Numbered from the stretch's first letter, positions 20,443 through 29,186 are shown. The stretch is DNA of 62,175 nt from Acidimicrobiaceae bacterium (GCA_003138815.1 PLHD01000054.1:1-62175), one strand, 5' to 3'. Translations and numbers: made by a program. The notes: generated by a model not told the origin, from the sequence alone.

Positions 20443-20879
20443 GTGCGGGCTCGACTGATGCCGCAGCGCTTCAGCACGTCGGCGCTCACGCCCAATTCGC
20501 GGAACGCGCTGTAGCTAATACCGTTGCGGCTGGCGTAGGATTTCGCGATTTTCACGAAATCCTTCTCGACACTCGTGAGGTCAATTCGTGACGTGAGACG
20601 CTCGTGTTCGCCGACCAGGTCGTAGCGCTTCTGGGTGAGCTCGAGCTTGCGAATTGGGGCCGCGTTGACGATCTCCTTGTCAATGCGGGCAATCTGAATG
20701 CTGATCGACTCGGGAGTGCGCTTGCGTCCGCGCTTGCCCTTGCCGGCGGCCAGCGCTTCGAGATACTTGGCCACGACACGAGACTCATTGCGGCCTTGGG
20801 CGAGCTTGGCCTTGTGGTCCGCGCTCATCGTGCGTTTTGCCGGCTTCCTGGTGACTGGTTTCTTCGCTATTGCCGCCAT
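20439..20879 (-). CDS. Basic protein of unknown function
   Basis: I do not recognise a named family for this 146-residue protein. Residues 1-60 are lysine/arginine/alanine-rich (KKPVTRKPAKRTM, GKRGRKRTPES), a helical middle follows, and the C-terminus (YASRNGISYSAFRELGV, then SADVLKRCGI) looks like a small helix-turn-helix. DNA binding, perhaps nucleoid-associated, is a guess from composition. GGAG lies four bases before the ATG and a perfect TATAAT -10 box upstream. It sits convergently between purQ and purL. Confidence 0.8.
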   Translation of the reverse strand: MAAIAKKPVTRKPAKRTMSADHKAKLAQGRNESRVVAKYLEALAAGKGKRGRKRTPESISIQIARIDKEIVNAAPIRKLELTQKRYDLVGEHERLTSRIDLTSVEKDFVKIAKSYASRNGISYSAFRELGVSADVLKRCGISRART

Positions 20880-20909
20880 GATTCTCCAAAATTTATGAGG
20901 GGAATCATG

Positions 20910-20915
20910 ATTATA
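20910..20915 (-). promoter_or_regulatory. -10 box of the basic protein gene
   Basis: A perfect TATAAT on the minus strand, with a leader of about 24 bases carrying GGAG; no clear -35. Confidence 0.55.
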
Positions 20916-21196
20916 GCGACGAGAAATTTGGTTCGCTTATAAATGGACATATTCTTACCTAGAGATGACATACATGCGAAAGGAAGGCGAATCTGATTAA
21001 ACTTTTTGACTACATCGATGGTCGGCAATTGGTGCCCCGAGCGTGGACGTGCCGCTGCCGATGTTCGACGACGAGCGAGATCGCCTCCTCGCGGTGCCGT
21101 CGTCTCGGCGAGACTACTCCGCTTTGAAGTCAAGGGGCGCCGCGAGCGCCGCTGCGCGAGTGGAGTTGGCTCGGCGTCGGGGCCATTGCGGGCCGG

Positions 21197-21202
21197 TAGT
21201 TT
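21197..21202 (+). promoter_or_regulatory. Leaderless -10 box of purL
   Basis: TAGTTT ends six bases before the GTG start. Confidence 0.55.
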
Positions 21203-21208
21203 GGTGGG

Positions 21209-23485
21209 GTGAGTAGCTCTCCAGAACCCCTGCACCGTGCCCTTGGTCTCACCGACTCCGAGTTTGACGACATCCGCAAGGTGCTCGGAAGGGAGCCCAA
21301 CCATCTCGAGCTGGCTCTCTACGGCGTGATGTGGAGCGAGCACTGCTCGTACAAGTCGTCGCGGATCCACCTGAAGCGCCTGCCCACCGAGGCCCCGCAC
21401 GTGCTGGTCGGCCCCGGGGAGAACGCGGGCGTCATCGACGCCGGCGACGGTATCGCCGTGGCCATCCGCATCGAGAGCCACAACCACCCCTCGGCCATCG
21501 AGCCCTACCAGGGCGCCGCCACCGGCGTCGGCGGCATCCTTCGCGACGTCTTCACGATGGGCGCGCGCCCGTTGGTGCTCATGGACCCTCTCTTCTTCGG
21601 CCGGTTGACCGATGCGCGCCAGCGCTGGCTCGTGGAGGGGGTGGTGTCGGGCATCTCGGGGTACGGCAACTCCGTGGGCGTTCCCACCATCGGCGGCGAG
21701 CTAACCTTCGACGACTGCTACTCGTCCAACCCTCTGGTGAACGTGCTCTGCGCCGGGGCGCTGCCCACCGAGCGCCTCGTGCTCGGCGTCGCCTCCGGGG
21801 TCGGGAACCTCGCCGTGCTGCTCGGCTCGTCGACGGGCCGCGACGGGATCGGCGGGGTCTCGGTGCTCGCGTCGGCCGGGTTCTCGGGTGACGACGGAGC
21901 CGCCTCGCTCGATGACGCCAAGCGTCCCAGCGTCCAGGTCGGCGACCCCTACGAGGAGAAGCGCCTCATCGAGGCCTGCCTCGAGCTGCTCGATCGGGGC
22001 CTGGTGCTCGGCATTCAGGACCTCGGCGGCGCGGGGCTGGTCTGCGCGACGAGCGAGACCGCCGCTCGCGGCGGGGTGGGCATGGACGTGGACATCACGG
22101 CCGTCGCGCTTCGCGAGGCCGACATGGCGCCCTTCGAGATCATGACGTCCGAGAGCCAGGAGCGGATGCTCGCCATCATCACCCCCGAGAGCTGGGCCGC
22201 CGTGTCGGGGCTCTGCGCCAAGTGGGAGGTCCGCGCGAGGGTCGTCGGCCACGTGGTCGAGCCTGTCCGCGACCACGACGGAAACGCCGTCGGGATGCTG
22301 CGCGTGCGGCGCGGCTTCGAGGGCGAGGTCCTGGCACAGGTCCCGGCCGCCTCCCTGGCCGACCAGGCACCGCTGTACGACCGGCCCCGCCAGCGCCCGG
22401 CGGACCTCGACGCGGTGCGCGCGGACGATCCGACGGATGACGAGCCGGTCGGCTCGCCGAATGACGACCTCCTGGCGCTGCTCATCGACCCGGCCTGGGT
22501 GTATCGCCAGTACGACTCGCAGCTCTTCCTGAACACGGTGGTGGGGCCGGGACGCGACGCCGCGCTGCTGCGCCTCGCGGGACCGGGTCTGCCGCCGTCG
22601 CGGCGAGGCATCGCGCTCTCGACGGACTCGAACCCGCGCTGGTGCGCGCTCGATCCCCGCGCGGGCACGGCTCTCACCGTGGCTGAGAGCGTGGCCAACC
22701 TGGCCTGCGTCGGCGCGACCGCGAAGGCCGTCGTCAACTGCCTCAACTTCGGCAATCCCGAGCACCCGGAGGTGATGTGGCAGCTCTCGGAGTCGATCGA
22801 CGGGATGGCCGAGGCGTGCAGGGGGCTGGACCTGCCCGTCATCGGCGGCAACGTGTCGCTCTACAACGAGAGCGGCGGCAGCGACATCGACCCGACGCCC
22901 GTCGTGGGACTGCTGGGCGTTGTCGACTCGCTGGTGGCTCCGCCGCCGGGCTGGGCGTGGGACGAGGGCGACGCCCTGGTGCTCGTCGGCACCCGCACCG
23001 TACCGGGCCCGCGGCCCTTCCCCCTGGGCGGCACGAAGTGGGCCACCATGCGCGCTCGGCGCGGAGGAAGCGTCCCCTCTTTCGATCCCGGTCCCTTCGC
23101 CAGGACGGTCCGCTTCGTCGCGGGTGAGGTGGCCGCGATCTGCGCCGGCACCGCGAGCGACGTCACCGCGGTGCACGACGTGGGCGGCGGCGGCCTGGCG
23201 GTCGCGCTCGCCGAGATGGTGGCGGTGACCGGCGTCGGCGCCGAGGTCGGTGAACTGCTGGGCCACGGCGAGCTCTTCAGCGAGTTCCCGGGGCGGTTCG
23301 TCATGACCACCAGCGACGTCGAGGTCTTCAGCGCCCGTGCGCAGGCGGCCGGCGTCGCCTGGGCACGCCTGGGCACGATCGGGGGGAGCCGTCTGCGGGT
23401 CGAAGGTGCCATCGACCTCTCGGTGGGTGACATCGCCGCGCGCCGTCGGGACGCCCTTGAGGACGCGCTCGCGTCAGCCGGCTAG
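21209..23485 (+). CDS. purL: FGAM synthase large subunit PurL (small type)
   Basis: The 758-residue ATP-dependent synthase converts FGAR to FGAM in complex with PurS and PurQ. It carries the duplicated AIRS fold: ALYGVMWSEHCSYKSSR and ESHNHPSAIEPYQGAATGVG in the first half, and NCLNFGNPEHPEVMWQ then GGNVSLYNES in the second. Its length is that of the PurS-dependent type, not the 1300-residue E. coli form. It has its own predicted leaderless promoter, so purL is split transcriptionally from purSQ by the basic-protein gene. Confidence 0.97.
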   Translation: MSSSPEPLHRALGLTDSEFDDIRKVLGREPNHLELALYGVMWSEHCSYKSSRIHLKRLPTEAPHVLVGPGENAGVIDAGDGIAVAIRIESHNHPSAIEPYQGAATGVGGILRDVFTMGARPLVLMDPLFFGRLTDARQRWLVEGVVSGISGYGNSVGVPTIGGELTFDDCYSSNPLVNVLCAGALPTERLVLGVASGVGNLAVLLGSSTGRDGIGGVSVLASAGFSGDDGAASLDDAKRPSVQVGDPYEEKRLIEACLELLDRGLVLGIQDLGGAGLVCATSETAARGGVGMDVDITAVALREADMAPFEIMTSESQERMLAIITPESWAAVSGLCAKWEVRARVVGHVVEPVRDHDGNAVGMLRVRRGFEGEVLAQVPAASLADQAPLYDRPRQRPADLDAVRADDPTDDEPVGSPNDDLLALLIDPAWVYRQYDSQLFLNTVVGPGRDAALLRLAGPGLPPSRRGIALSTDSNPRWCALDPRAGTALTVAESVANLACVGATAKAVVNCLNFGNPEHPEVMWQLSESIDGMAEACRGLDLPVIGGNVSLYNESGGSDIDPTPVVGLLGVVDSLVAPPPGWAWDEGDALVLVGTRTVPGPRPFPLGGTKWATMRARRGGSVPSFDPGPFARTVRFVAGEVAAICAGTASDVTAVHDVGGGGLAVALAEMVAVTGVGAEVGELLGHGELFSEFPGRFVMTTSDVEVFSARAQAAGVAWARLGTIGGSRLRVEGAIDLSVGDIAARRRDALEDALASAG

Positions 23486-24405
23486 CGCGCGGCCTTCAGC
23501 TCGTCGAGTATCTCGTCGGGCACCCTCAAGTCGCCCGAGTAGCCGAATCCGAGCGACGTGTCTTCCTTGTAGTGGCCGTGGTAGTCCGACCCGCCGGTGG
23601 GAATCATGCCGGCGTCGCGGGTCAGCTTCACCATCAGCGCGCGGGTCTGGGCGCTGGTGCCTCCGTAGTACGCCTCGATGCCGGCGAAGCCCCGCTCGCG
23701 CAGGCTCGCCATGACCCGCGGCATCGTGGACTGGATCCCCTGCGAAGTGACAGCGTCCAGGTAGTTCACGAGGGGGTGGGCGATCGAGAAGACGGTGCCC
23801 GATCCCTTCGCCGAGTCGACGAACTCCTCGATGGGCATGCTGGTCTTAGGGACGTACGCCCGGCCTTCGCTGCCGAGCCAGTCGATGAATAGCCGGTTCC
23901 ACGCCTCGTCGGTGCGCTCGCCGACAATCTCGGGATGGAGCTCGAACATGGCGCGCGCGAAGTGCGGTCGGCCGATCGAGTCCACGTTGCCCGAAAGGGT
24001 CGCCAGATAGTCGATGGTGATCCGCTCGAGGCCCTGCTCCTGGAGCAGGGCGACCAGCTTGCGGTTGCGCACGTCTCGGTCGCGGCGGAGCGAGGCGAGC
24101 TTCAACTGCAGCGGGTGCGCCGGGTCCAGGGGCAGGAAGTAGGCCAGGACGTGGACACTGCGCGCGATCGCCGGCTCGCCGTGGCGCTGCCTCGGGAATT
24201 CGTGGTCGCGAAGCGAGACCTCCACCCCGCTCACCAGCTCGAGGCCGCCGCGCTCGCAGGCCGCGGCCATCTCCTCGTGGCTGGCGGTCGTGTCGTGGTC
24301 GGTCAGGGCGATCGCCGAAAGCCCCAGATCGTGGGCCGTTTGGGCCAGCTGGGCCGGAGTGTCCGATCCGTCGGAGAACGTGGAGTGGGTATGAAGATCT
24401 ATCAC
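23482..24405 (-). CDS. PHP-domain phosphatase (RNase AM / YciV-like)
   Basis: The 307-residue metal-dependent phosphoesterase has IDLHTHSTFSDGSDTP at the N-terminus, ALTDHDTT, a later RPHFARAM, and STGGSDYHG-type IPTGGSDYHGHY. All are PHP metal ligands. YciV relatives hydrolyse 3',5'-nucleotides (pAp) and trim RNA 5' ends; the substrate here is not proven. The GTG start lies six bases after TACGCT. Its stop overlaps the purL stop in CTAG. Confidence 0.88.
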   Translation of the reverse strand: MIDLHTHSTFSDGSDTPAQLAQTAHDLGLSAIALTDHDTTASHEEMAAACERGGLELVSGVEVSLRDHEFPRQRHGEPAIARSVHVLAYFLPLDPAHPLQLKLASLRRDRDVRNRKLVALLQEQGLERITIDYLATLSGNVDSIGRPHFARAMFELHPEIVGERTDEAWNRLFIDWLGSEGRAYVPKTSMPIEEFVDSAKGSGTVFSIAHPLVNYLDAVTSQGIQSTMPRVMASLRERGFAGIEAYYGGTSAQTRALMVKLTRDAGMIPTGGSDYHGHYKEDTSLGFGYSGDLRVPDEILDELKAAR

Positions 24406-24411
24406 ATACGA

Positions 24412-24417
24412 AGCGTA
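24412..24417 (-). promoter_or_regulatory. Leaderless -10 box of the PHP gene
   Basis: TACGCT on the minus strand ends six bases before the GTG start; divergent from purF. Confidence 0.55.
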
Positions 24418-24485
24418 CCGACAGAGCGTGGCGGCCCCGGGCGTCTGTGCGAGAATGTCCCAGTGCCTTTGCTGCCCGCGACCCT

Positions 24486-24491
24486 TAGAGT
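24486..24491 (+). promoter_or_regulatory. -10 box of purF
   Basis: TAGAGT ends nine bases before the ATG, giving a leaderless or very short-leader mRNA. Confidence 0.45.
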
Positions 24492-24500
24492 AGAGGGCAG

Positions 24501-25901
24501 ATGAAAGAAGCCTGTGGCGTCGTCGGGATCGTGGCCCCGGGCCGAGATGTTTCGTACCTCTGCTACGACTCGCTCTACGCGCTCCAGCACCGTGGCCAGG
24601 AGTCCGCCGGGATGGCCACCTTCAACAATCACCAGATCACGGTCGTGAAGGACAACGGACTGGTGAGCCACGTGTTCGCCGACACCACGCTGCGGGCCCT
24701 CGCGGGCTCGCTGGTCATTGGCCACACCCGCTACTCGACGTCGGGCTCGGCGAACTGGACCGCGGCCCAGCCCGTCTACCGCTCGGCCGGCTCATCGGGC
24801 TTCGCCCTCGCCCATAACGGCAACCTGACCAACACCAACGAGCTCGCCAACGCGGCCGGCATCCAGTTCACGTCCATGCTGTCGGACTCCGACTTGGTCG
24901 CCGAACTCCTCGCGCGCGAAGTGGAGGCCGGCCTGACGCTGTCCGAGGCCATGAAGGTGGTCCTGGCCCAGGCCCACGGTGCCTTCTCGATGGTGGTGCT
25001 CGAAGCGAACGCGGTGCACGCGGTGAGAGACCCGTTCGGTTTCCGGCCCCTCTGCCTCGGACGTCTGGGCACCGAGGACGCGCCCGAAGGGTGGATCGTC
25101 GCCTCCGAGAGCCCGGCGCTCGACGTGGTGGGCGCGGCGTTCGTCCGCGAGGTCCGTCCTGGAGAGATGGTCACCATCACGAGCAGCGGCGTCACCTCGG
25201 TGCAGCTGCTGGAGCCGGCGGGCGAGAAGGAGAAACTCTGCATCTTCGAGTTCGTCTACTTCGCGCGGCCCGATACCTACCTGATGGGCCACCAGGTCCA
25301 CACCACGCGCCGGCGCATGGGCGAGCTGCTCGCCCGACAGTCGTCGGTCGAGGCGGACATCGTCATGGGGGTGCCGGATTCGGGAGTGCCCGCGGCCGAG
25401 GGGTACGCCAAGGCGTCGGGCATCCCGTTCGGCTACGGCCTCGTGAAGAATCGCTACATCGGGCGCACCTTCATCTCGCCCAACCAGAACATGCGCGAGG
25501 CGAGCGTTCGGCGCAAGCTGAACCCCTTGCGCGAGAACATCGACGGTCAGCGCCTGGTGGTCGTCGACGACTCGATCGTGCGCGGCACGACGACCAAGGC
25601 CCTCGTGGGGATGCTGCGCGACGCGGGCGCCACGGAGGTTCACCTGCGCATCTCCTCGCCGCCGTTCATGTGGCCGTGCTACTTCGGCATCGACACCCCG
25701 ACGCGCGACGACCTCCTCGCCGCGAACCACTCGGTCGACGAGATGCGAGACTACATCGGCTGCGACTCGCTGGAGTTCATCACCCTCGAGAATCTGCGCG
25801 CGGCGATCCGCCTCGACGGGGAGTGCTGCGACGCGTGCCTGACCGGAAACTACCCCGCTCCGGTTCCGGTGGCACTGGGCAAGTCGGGCGGGCGCTGGTG
25901 A
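24501..25901 (+). CDS. purF: Amidophosphoribosyltransferase
   Basis: The 466-residue enzyme catalyses the first committed purine step from PRPP and glutamine. It is an Ntn-type glutaminase: Cys5 after a four-residue propeptide (MKEA) should become the N-terminal nucleophile (CGVVGI). The PRPP loop is VVVDDSIVRGTTTKAL, and conserved cysteines (CGVVGI, CDSLEF, CCDACLTG) may ligate an Fe-S cluster as in Bacillus PurF. It overlaps purM by GTGA. Confidence 0.97.
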   Translation: MKEACGVVGIVAPGRDVSYLCYDSLYALQHRGQESAGMATFNNHQITVVKDNGLVSHVFADTTLRALAGSLVIGHTRYSTSGSANWTAAQPVYRSAGSSGFALAHNGNLTNTNELANAAGIQFTSMLSDSDLVAELLAREVEAGLTLSEAMKVVLAQAHGAFSMVVLEANAVHAVRDPFGFRPLCLGRLGTEDAPEGWIVASESPALDVVGAAFVREVRPGEMVTITSSGVTSVQLLEPAGEKEKLCIFEFVYFARPDTYLMGHQVHTTRRRMGELLARQSSVEADIVMGVPDSGVPAAEGYAKASGIPFGYGLVKNRYIGRTFISPNQNMREASVRRKLNPLRENIDGQRLVVVDDSIVRGTTTKALVGMLRDAGATEVHLRISSPPFMWPCYFGIDTPTRDDLLAANHSVDEMRDYIGCDSLEFITLENLRAAIRLDGECCDACLTGNYPAPVPVALGKSGGRW

Positions 25902-26959
25902 GCCGACTGCTCGACCAGCCCAGCGGCGGCCTGACCTACGCCGGCGCGGGGGTCTCGATCGAGGCCGGCGACGAGGCGGTTGCGCGGATAAAGGTGGTGG
26001 TGGACAGCACCAGGCGTTCCGAGGTACTGGGCGGAATCGGCGGCTTCGGCGGGCTGTTCGCCCTCGACACGTCGAAGTTCAAGGAGCCGGTTCTGGTGGC
26101 GTCGGCCGACGGCGTGGGCACCAAGCTCGAGGTGGCGAGGATGCTGGGTCGCTACGACACGGTGGGCATCGACCTGGTGGCGATGCTGGTCGACGACCTC
26201 GCGTGCGTCGGTGCCGAGCCCCTCTTCCTGCTGGACTACGTCGCGGTGGGTGCGCTCGATCCTGCGCGGCTCGAGGAGCTGGTTGGCGGCATCGCCAATG
26301 GTTGTCGGCTCGCCAAGACGGCGCTGCTGGGCGGGGAGACCGCCGAGCACGGCGGGGTCATGGGGCCCGACGATCTCGACGTCGCCGGATTCGCGGTCGG
26401 CGTCGTCGAGCGCGGGCACGAACTGGGCGCACATCGGGTACGCCCCGGCGACGTCCTGGTGGGCTTCGGATCGCCGGGACTGCGCTCGAACGGCTACAGC
26501 CTCGCGCGCAAGATCCTGGTGACCAGCGTCAGCGCGCTGCACGAGAGCGCGTACGAGGGGTCGTCGCGGACGCTCGGCGATGAACTGCTTGTGCCGTCAG
26601 TGATCTACGCGCCCGCGGTGACGGCGTTGGGCGAGGAGCTCGGCCCTGCGTTGCACGCGGTGGCTCACGTGACTGGCGGCGGAATCCTCGGCAACGTGGC
26701 GCGAATCCTGGGCGACGATCTCGACGCCGTCATCGACATGACGAGCTTCCAGACGCCCGAGATCTTCTTCGAGATCCAGCGCCGGGGACACGTGAGCGCC
26801 GATGAGATGGTCCGCGTCTTCAACTGCGGCCTCGGAATGGTCCTCGCCCTGGACGCGAACGCGGCGAACGCCGCTGTGACGCTGGCCCGCAGCTCGGGCA
26901 TCGCGGCTTCGGTGGTCGGCGAGGTCCGCTCCGGCGGCGCCAAGGTCGTGCTGACGTGA
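25898..26959 (+). CDS. purM: AIR synthetase (FGAM cyclo-ligase)
   Basis: The 353-residue ATP-dependent enzyme closes the imidazole ring. It has LTYAGAGVSIEAGDEAV, DGVGTKLEVA, GIDLVAMLVDDLACVGAEPL, LLGGETAEHG and the C-terminal HVTGGGILGNVAR. The GTG start overlaps the purF stop; the frame open upstream within purF is ignored. Confidence 0.97.
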   Translation: MSRLLDQPSGGLTYAGAGVSIEAGDEAVARIKVVVDSTRRSEVLGGIGGFGGLFALDTSKFKEPVLVASADGVGTKLEVARMLGRYDTVGIDLVAMLVDDLACVGAEPLFLLDYVAVGALDPARLEELVGGIANGCRLAKTALLGGETAEHGGVMGPDDLDVAGFAVGVVERGHELGAHRVRPGDVLVGFGSPGLRSNGYSLARKILVTSVSALHESAYEGSSRTLGDELLVPSVIYAPAVTALGEELGPALHAVAHVTGGGILGNVARILGDDLDAVIDMTSFQTPEIFFEIQRRGHVSADEMVRVFNCGLGMVLALDANAANAAVTLARSSGIAASVVGEVRSGGAKVVLT

Positions 26960-27510
26960 GCGATGCTCGCGAACGCGTGCGCCAGCACCTCCTCGAGCAC
27001 TCCGTGCGCCGCGGCGACTTCACGCTGAAGTCGGGCCGTCCGTCATCGTGGTTCATCGATTCGAAGCAGACCATCTGCGCCCCCGAGACGATGGTGGACG
27101 TGGCGGCCCTGCTGCTGGAGAGGATCCCCTTGAACGCGACGGCGATTGGAGGGCTCACCATGGGTGCCGACGGCGCGGCGTTCATCACCGCGGGAGTGGC
27201 CGCGACGAGGGGCCGTCTGCTGCGGGCCTTCAGCGTGCGCAAGGAAGTGAAGGATCACGGGGCCGGAGGTCGCATCGCCGGTGCGCTGCTCGTTGGCGAC
27301 CGGGTCGTCATCACCGAGGACACCGTGACGCGCGGCACGAGCCTGCTCGAGGCCGCGCACGTCGTCCGCGACTTCGGCGCCGAGGTCGTGCTGCTGCTCG
27401 CGGTGGTCGACCGCGGCGGCACCGTCGAGGCGATGGCGAGCCAGGAGGGGTTGGTCTTTGACGCGCTCTACTCCGCTCTCGACCTCGGGTTCGCCTATGA
27501 GGGCGCCTAG
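26956..27510 (+). CDS. pyrE: Orotate phosphoribosyltransferase
   Basis: The 184-residue pyrimidine enzyme converts orotate plus PRPP to OMP. It shows FTLKSGRPSSWFIDSK (orotate region), GGLTMGADGAAF, RKEVKDHG, and the PRPP loop RVVITEDTVTRGTSLLEA. It overlaps purM by GTGA, so a pyrimidine gene is translationally tied to the purine operon. Confidence 0.94.
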   Translation: MSDARERVRQHLLEHSVRRGDFTLKSGRPSSWFIDSKQTICAPETMVDVAALLLERIPLNATAIGGLTMGADGAAFITAGVAATRGRLLRAFSVRKEVKDHGAGGRIAGALLVGDRVVITEDTVTRGTSLLEAAHVVRDFGAEVVLLLAVVDRGGTVEAMASQEGLVFDALYSALDLGFAYEGA

Positions 27511-28571
27511 CTCGAGGCGAGCACGTCGAGCACCCGGCTGCGCCACGCCTGGAGCGCCGGGTAGTTCTCCTCGGGTGTGCGCCCGAAGCGCAGCACGAGC
27601 GCGTCGAGTGCGGGCACCACGCTGATCATCTGGCCCTCGAATCCGCTGGCCCAGTAGGTGCCGTACCGGTCACCGGTGACCCACCAATGCCAGGAATAGA
27701 AGTCGCCGCTCTCCTCGTCCTGGCTGAGCGGCACCTGGGCCGTGTCGGTCCATGACGTCGACGTCAGTCGGCGGCCGTCCCACTCGCCGCCTCGCAGGTA
27801 CAACAGGCCGAATCTGGCGAAGTCCTGGGCCGTGGCGTGAAGCCAGCTCGAGGCGATCCAGTTGCCCGAGGGATCGAGCAAGGGCTGGGCGCTGCGCATG
27901 CCGACGGGACCAAACAGCCGGTCCTGCAGGTAGCTAACGTAGTCGTCGCCGTAGCCGACGCAATCGGCGACGATGCGACTGAGCAGGTTGGTCGTTCCGC
28001 TGGAGTAGTTGAAGCAGGTTCCTGGCTCGTGGGCGAGAGGCCGCCCGGCCGCGTAGGCCGCCATGTCGTTCGCCCCTTCGCCCACGAGCATCTCGATGAC
28101 GTCGCTGTCCCGGCCGACCTCGTAGTTCTCGGCGAAGTCGAGTCCGTCGCGCATCGCGAGCATGTCGGCGATGCGGATCTCGCGGCGCGGGTCGCCGAGG
28201 TCGCTCCACTCGGGCACCGGCGCCGGCTGGGCCGGATCGAGTCGCCGCTCGTCCACCAGCGTGCCGAGGATCATGTGGAGCACCGATTTGGCGAGGGACT
28301 GCGAGATGAACCGGCTGGTGGACGAGAATGGCTCGGCCGGTCGGTCGAAGAACTCCTGGACGCCGCCGTAGCGCTCGACCAGAACGCGACCGCCCTGGAC
28401 GACCAGCACCGAGTGCGTGGTAGCGAGGTCGTCGCGGCTGAACAACTCGTCAACCTCCTCCTCCAGCTCGCCCTGTCGAGCGATCGTGGCGCGGGGCCAC
28501 TCGTCGGTGGGCCACGCCACGCCGGCGGGCTGAGGTGCGTAACTCGGTGTGACGTGCGCCAGATCGGCCAT
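27507..28571 (-). CDS. Beta-lactamase-family serine hydrolase
   Basis: The 354-residue class C beta-lactamase/esterase fold protein has the catalytic SxxK as SLAK in FISQSLAKSVLH, then a tyrosine motif FNYSSGTTNLL, and the third box region YWASGFEGQMI. There is no signal peptide, so it is probably cytosolic; substrate unknown. The internal ATG is chosen because AGGAGAG lies four bases upstream; a longer start (MQQCVV) is less supported. Its stop overlaps that of pyrE in a CTAG. Confidence 0.85.
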   Translation of the reverse strand: MADLAHVTPSYAPQPAGVAWPTDEWPRATIARQGELEEEVDELFSRDDLATTHSVLVVQGGRVLVERYGGVQEFFDRPAEPFSSTSRFISQSLAKSVLHMILGTLVDERRLDPAQPAPVPEWSDLGDPRREIRIADMLAMRDGLDFAENYEVGRDSDVIEMLVGEGANDMAAYAAGRPLAHEPGTCFNYSSGTTNLLSRIVADCVGYGDDYVSYLQDRLFGPVGMRSAQPLLDPSGNWIASSWLHATAQDFARFGLLYLRGGEWDGRRLTSTSWTDTAQVPLSQDEESGDFYSWHWWVTGDRYGTYWASGFEGQMISVVPALDALVLRFGRTPEENYPALQAWRSRVLDVLASS

Positions 28572-28629
28572 TCGACTCTCCTCGTGGGGTACAACGCATT
28601 GTTGCACGAGACGTGTTACATCTTCTCGG

Positions 28630-28635
28630 TACGTT
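28630..28635 (+). promoter_or_regulatory. Leaderless -10 box of the 95-residue protein gene
   Basis: TACGTT ends six bases before the GTG. Confidence 0.5.
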
Positions 28636-28641
28636 CAGTTC

Positions 28642-28929
28642 GTGACGCAGATCCATGAGCAGGCCACCGATCAGTTCTTCTACCGGTCGGTGGCGCCCTC
28701 CAGCCGTCACCGACATCACGTGAGCGTCTACCTGGTCCAGAGGCTGAACGGATCGAAGGTGGTGGCTCGGATCGAGCCACTGGGGCTGGTGCACGTGAAG
28801 TTCGGCGAGCACGAGCTCGTGATCAAGGGTCTGCACCGAAACCTGGTGCTGAGCGGCCGCTGGCACGCCACGCGGAGCCGGCGCCACGCGCGGGTGCGGG
28901 TCGTCCAGGCCCCCGCGGCTCAAAGGTAA
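28642..28929 (+). CDS. Small protein of unknown function
   Basis: A 95-residue protein with no family I recognise. It is beta-strand-like in the middle (HHVSVYLVQRL, KVVARIEPLGLVHVKFG, HELVIKGL) and arginine/histidine-rich at the end (RWHATRSRRHARVRVVQ), suggesting a small basic fold. The GTG start is supported by the promoter box six bases upstream and by codon use; the frame upstream of it is not protein-like. It is divergent from the serine hydrolase and convergent with the tRNA pair. Confidence 0.65.
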   Translation: MTQIHEQATDQFFYRSVAPSSRHRHHVSVYLVQRLNGSKVVARIEPLGLVHVKFGEHELVIKGLHRNLVLSGRWHATRSRRHARVRVVQAPAAQR

Positions 28930-28935
28930 TGCGAT

Positions 28936-28960
28936 CGTCTCACGCAGTGGCGGTGAGACG
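28936..28960. terminator. Hairpin between the small gene and tRNA-Phe
   Basis: An 8-bp perfect stem (CGTCTCAC / GTGAGACG) with a nine-base loop lies between the convergent small protein gene and the tRNA genes, so it could terminate both. Neither side has a strong U run. Confidence 0.5.
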
Positions 28961-28967
28961 ACCTCAG

Positions 28968-29043
28968 TGGTGGTCGAGACCGGCGTCGATCCGGTGACCT
29001 CACGCTTTTCAGGCGCGCGCTCTACCAACTGAGCTACTCGACC
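28968..29043 (-). tRNA. tRNA-Phe (anticodon GAA)
   Basis: Acceptor stem GGTCGAG/CTCGACC, anticodon stem CGCGC/GCGTG with loop CTGAAAA, and a standard D arm (TAGCTCAGTTGGTAGAGC). Discriminator A and CCA are encoded (28968-28970). Confidence 0.95.
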
Positions 29044-29071
29044 TAACCTCTCCACCCTTTCGGGTGTCGAG

Positions 29072-29146
29072 CGGACCTGACGGGATTTGAACCCGCGACC
29101 TCCGCCTTGACAGGGCGGCGTGCACTCCGAGCTGCACCACAGGTCC
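29072..29146 (-). tRNA. tRNA-Asp (anticodon GTC)
   Basis: Acceptor stem GGACCTG/CAGGTCC, anticodon loop CTGTCAA between CCGCC and GGCGG, T-arm with GGTTCAAATCC, and discriminator G as expected for Asp. CCA is not encoded. It is 28 bases upstream of tRNA-Phe and probably co-transcribed. Confidence 0.95.
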
Positions 29147-29186
29147 TCGGTGTTCTCGAAGTCAAGACCTCGAGACGCGAAACGTA

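Larger units (their letters stand above)
20880..21208. other. AT-rich intergenic region between divergent genes
   Basis: Roughly 20880-21010 is much richer in A/T than its surroundings and holds the TATAAT promoter of the minus-strand basic protein gene. The right part is GC-rich with the purL -10 box at its end. No gene was recognised here. Confidence 0.6.

Noticed and set aside
21039-21211. Open frame before purL (MFDDERDRLLAV...)
   Set aside because: It has no ribosome site or family match and runs into the purL promoter; chance frame in GC-rich DNA.
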